DNA from: an uncultured Rubrobacteraceae bacterium
Lineage (GTDB): Bacteria > Actinomycetota > Rubrobacteria > Rubrobacterales > Rubrobacteraceae
Direction of reading: 5' to 3'
DNA length: 12,595 nt
Assembly (NCBI GenBank): GCA_902805985.1
Contig: CADCUW010000454.1
Coordinates: 1-12,595 of the forward strand
The position numbers were made by a program, and so were the translations under genes. Positions 12,382-12,595 of this stretch are shown here, one piece after another (the stretch's first letter is position 1; each line of letters starts with the position of its first letter). Under the pieces are notes generated by a model, which was not told the DNA's origin, ran no database searches, and saw nothing but the letters and a program-made list of their open reading frames with translations.

Positions 12382-12595
12382 TTACTTGGCCGGGAAAAGC
12401 TCTTTTGGTGGGACTTCTCCGCCCTCTACCATCGTTCGGGTGTATTGCGCCGAGGGAGACCCCTCCGTCTTTCCCAACTCGTGGTGCCAGTAAAGCTCGA
12501 CGCTTCCGTCCTCGAAACGCACTTCCATCGCCAAGTAGTCGGGGTGGCCGTAGGTCCTCTCCACCACGCCCACGCACCCCTTACCGCCACGTCTC
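12382..12595 (-). CDS. Small beta-rich protein, paralogue of the next gene; N-terminus cut by window edge
   Basis: The frame ends in TAA at 12382 and stays open to the right edge. A GTG at 12573 would give 63 residues, VGVVERTYGHPDYLAMEVRF onward. However, the block shared with the downstream paralogue begins two residues before that GTG (GC|VGVV against GMLGTI), so the true start probably lies upstream, outside the window. The core is GCVGVVERTYG, then AMEVRFEDGSVELYWHHELG. By my count 11 of 35 positions are identical, with most others conservative. The C-terminal QYTRTMVEGGEVPPKELF is not shared. Function unknown; the repeat of one small domain suggests duplication. Confidence 0.7.
   Translation of the reverse strand, partial: RRGGKGCVGVVERTYGHPDYLAMEVRFEDGSVELYWHHELGKTEGSPSAQYTRTMVEGGEVPPKELFPAK

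Overview
The window is GC-rich DNA (roughly two thirds G+C by eye) with GTG and TTG starts next to ATG, strong Shine-Dalgarno sites, a tRNA gene with no encoded CCA, and hairpin terminators without U-tracts. Together with the gene styles this points to a high-GC actinobacterium. A Rubrobacter-like lineage is my best guess, but it rests on overall protein flavour and not on a marker gene.

Left part (1-5342, all minus strand). A Tat-exported CotA/bilirubin-oxidase-type multicopper oxidase is followed 1 nt later by a membrane protein that runs off the window. Upstream lies a membrane-anchored LuxR-type regulator whose promoter region holds a 14-bp perfect palindrome. Next comes a two-gene unit, a SnoaL-like/DUF4440 protein and an FAD-dependent monooxygenase, coupled by a 4-nt ATGA overlap. 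A PadR-family repressor follows. It has an excellent promoter (TTGACA, 17 bp, TATAGT) with an inverted repeat lying on the -10 box.

Middle part (5343-9737). A plus-strand ICMT/PEMT-type membrane methyltransferase, a 61-aa minus-strand hypothetical protein and a plus-strand alpha/beta hydrolase come first. A probably frameshifted small minus-strand gene, a four-helix membrane protein with a disordered N-terminus, and a SAM-dependent methyltransferase (probable TTG start) follow. Several hairpins separate the units.

Right part (9738-12595). A glyoxalase/VOC-fold gene is broken by two frameshifts. A lemA-htpX pair follows, with a perfect TATAAT box, and then tRNA-Gln(CUG) with its own promoter. 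Beyond the tRNA are three very short minus-strand genes. Two of them align without gaps over 35 residues and look like tandem diverged paralogues of a small beta-rich domain; the third lies in the same frame just past the TAG of the second. This end looks like accessory DNA beside a tRNA.

The window contains no CRISPR array, transposase, integrase or recognisable defence cassette. The most unusual items are the tandem small paralogues next to the tRNA, the PadR promoter architecture, the His-rich insertion and 12-bp repeats in the multicopper oxidase, the membrane-bound LuxR regulator with its palindrome, and three apparent frameshifts within about 2.4 kb, which may be real decay or sequencing indels.
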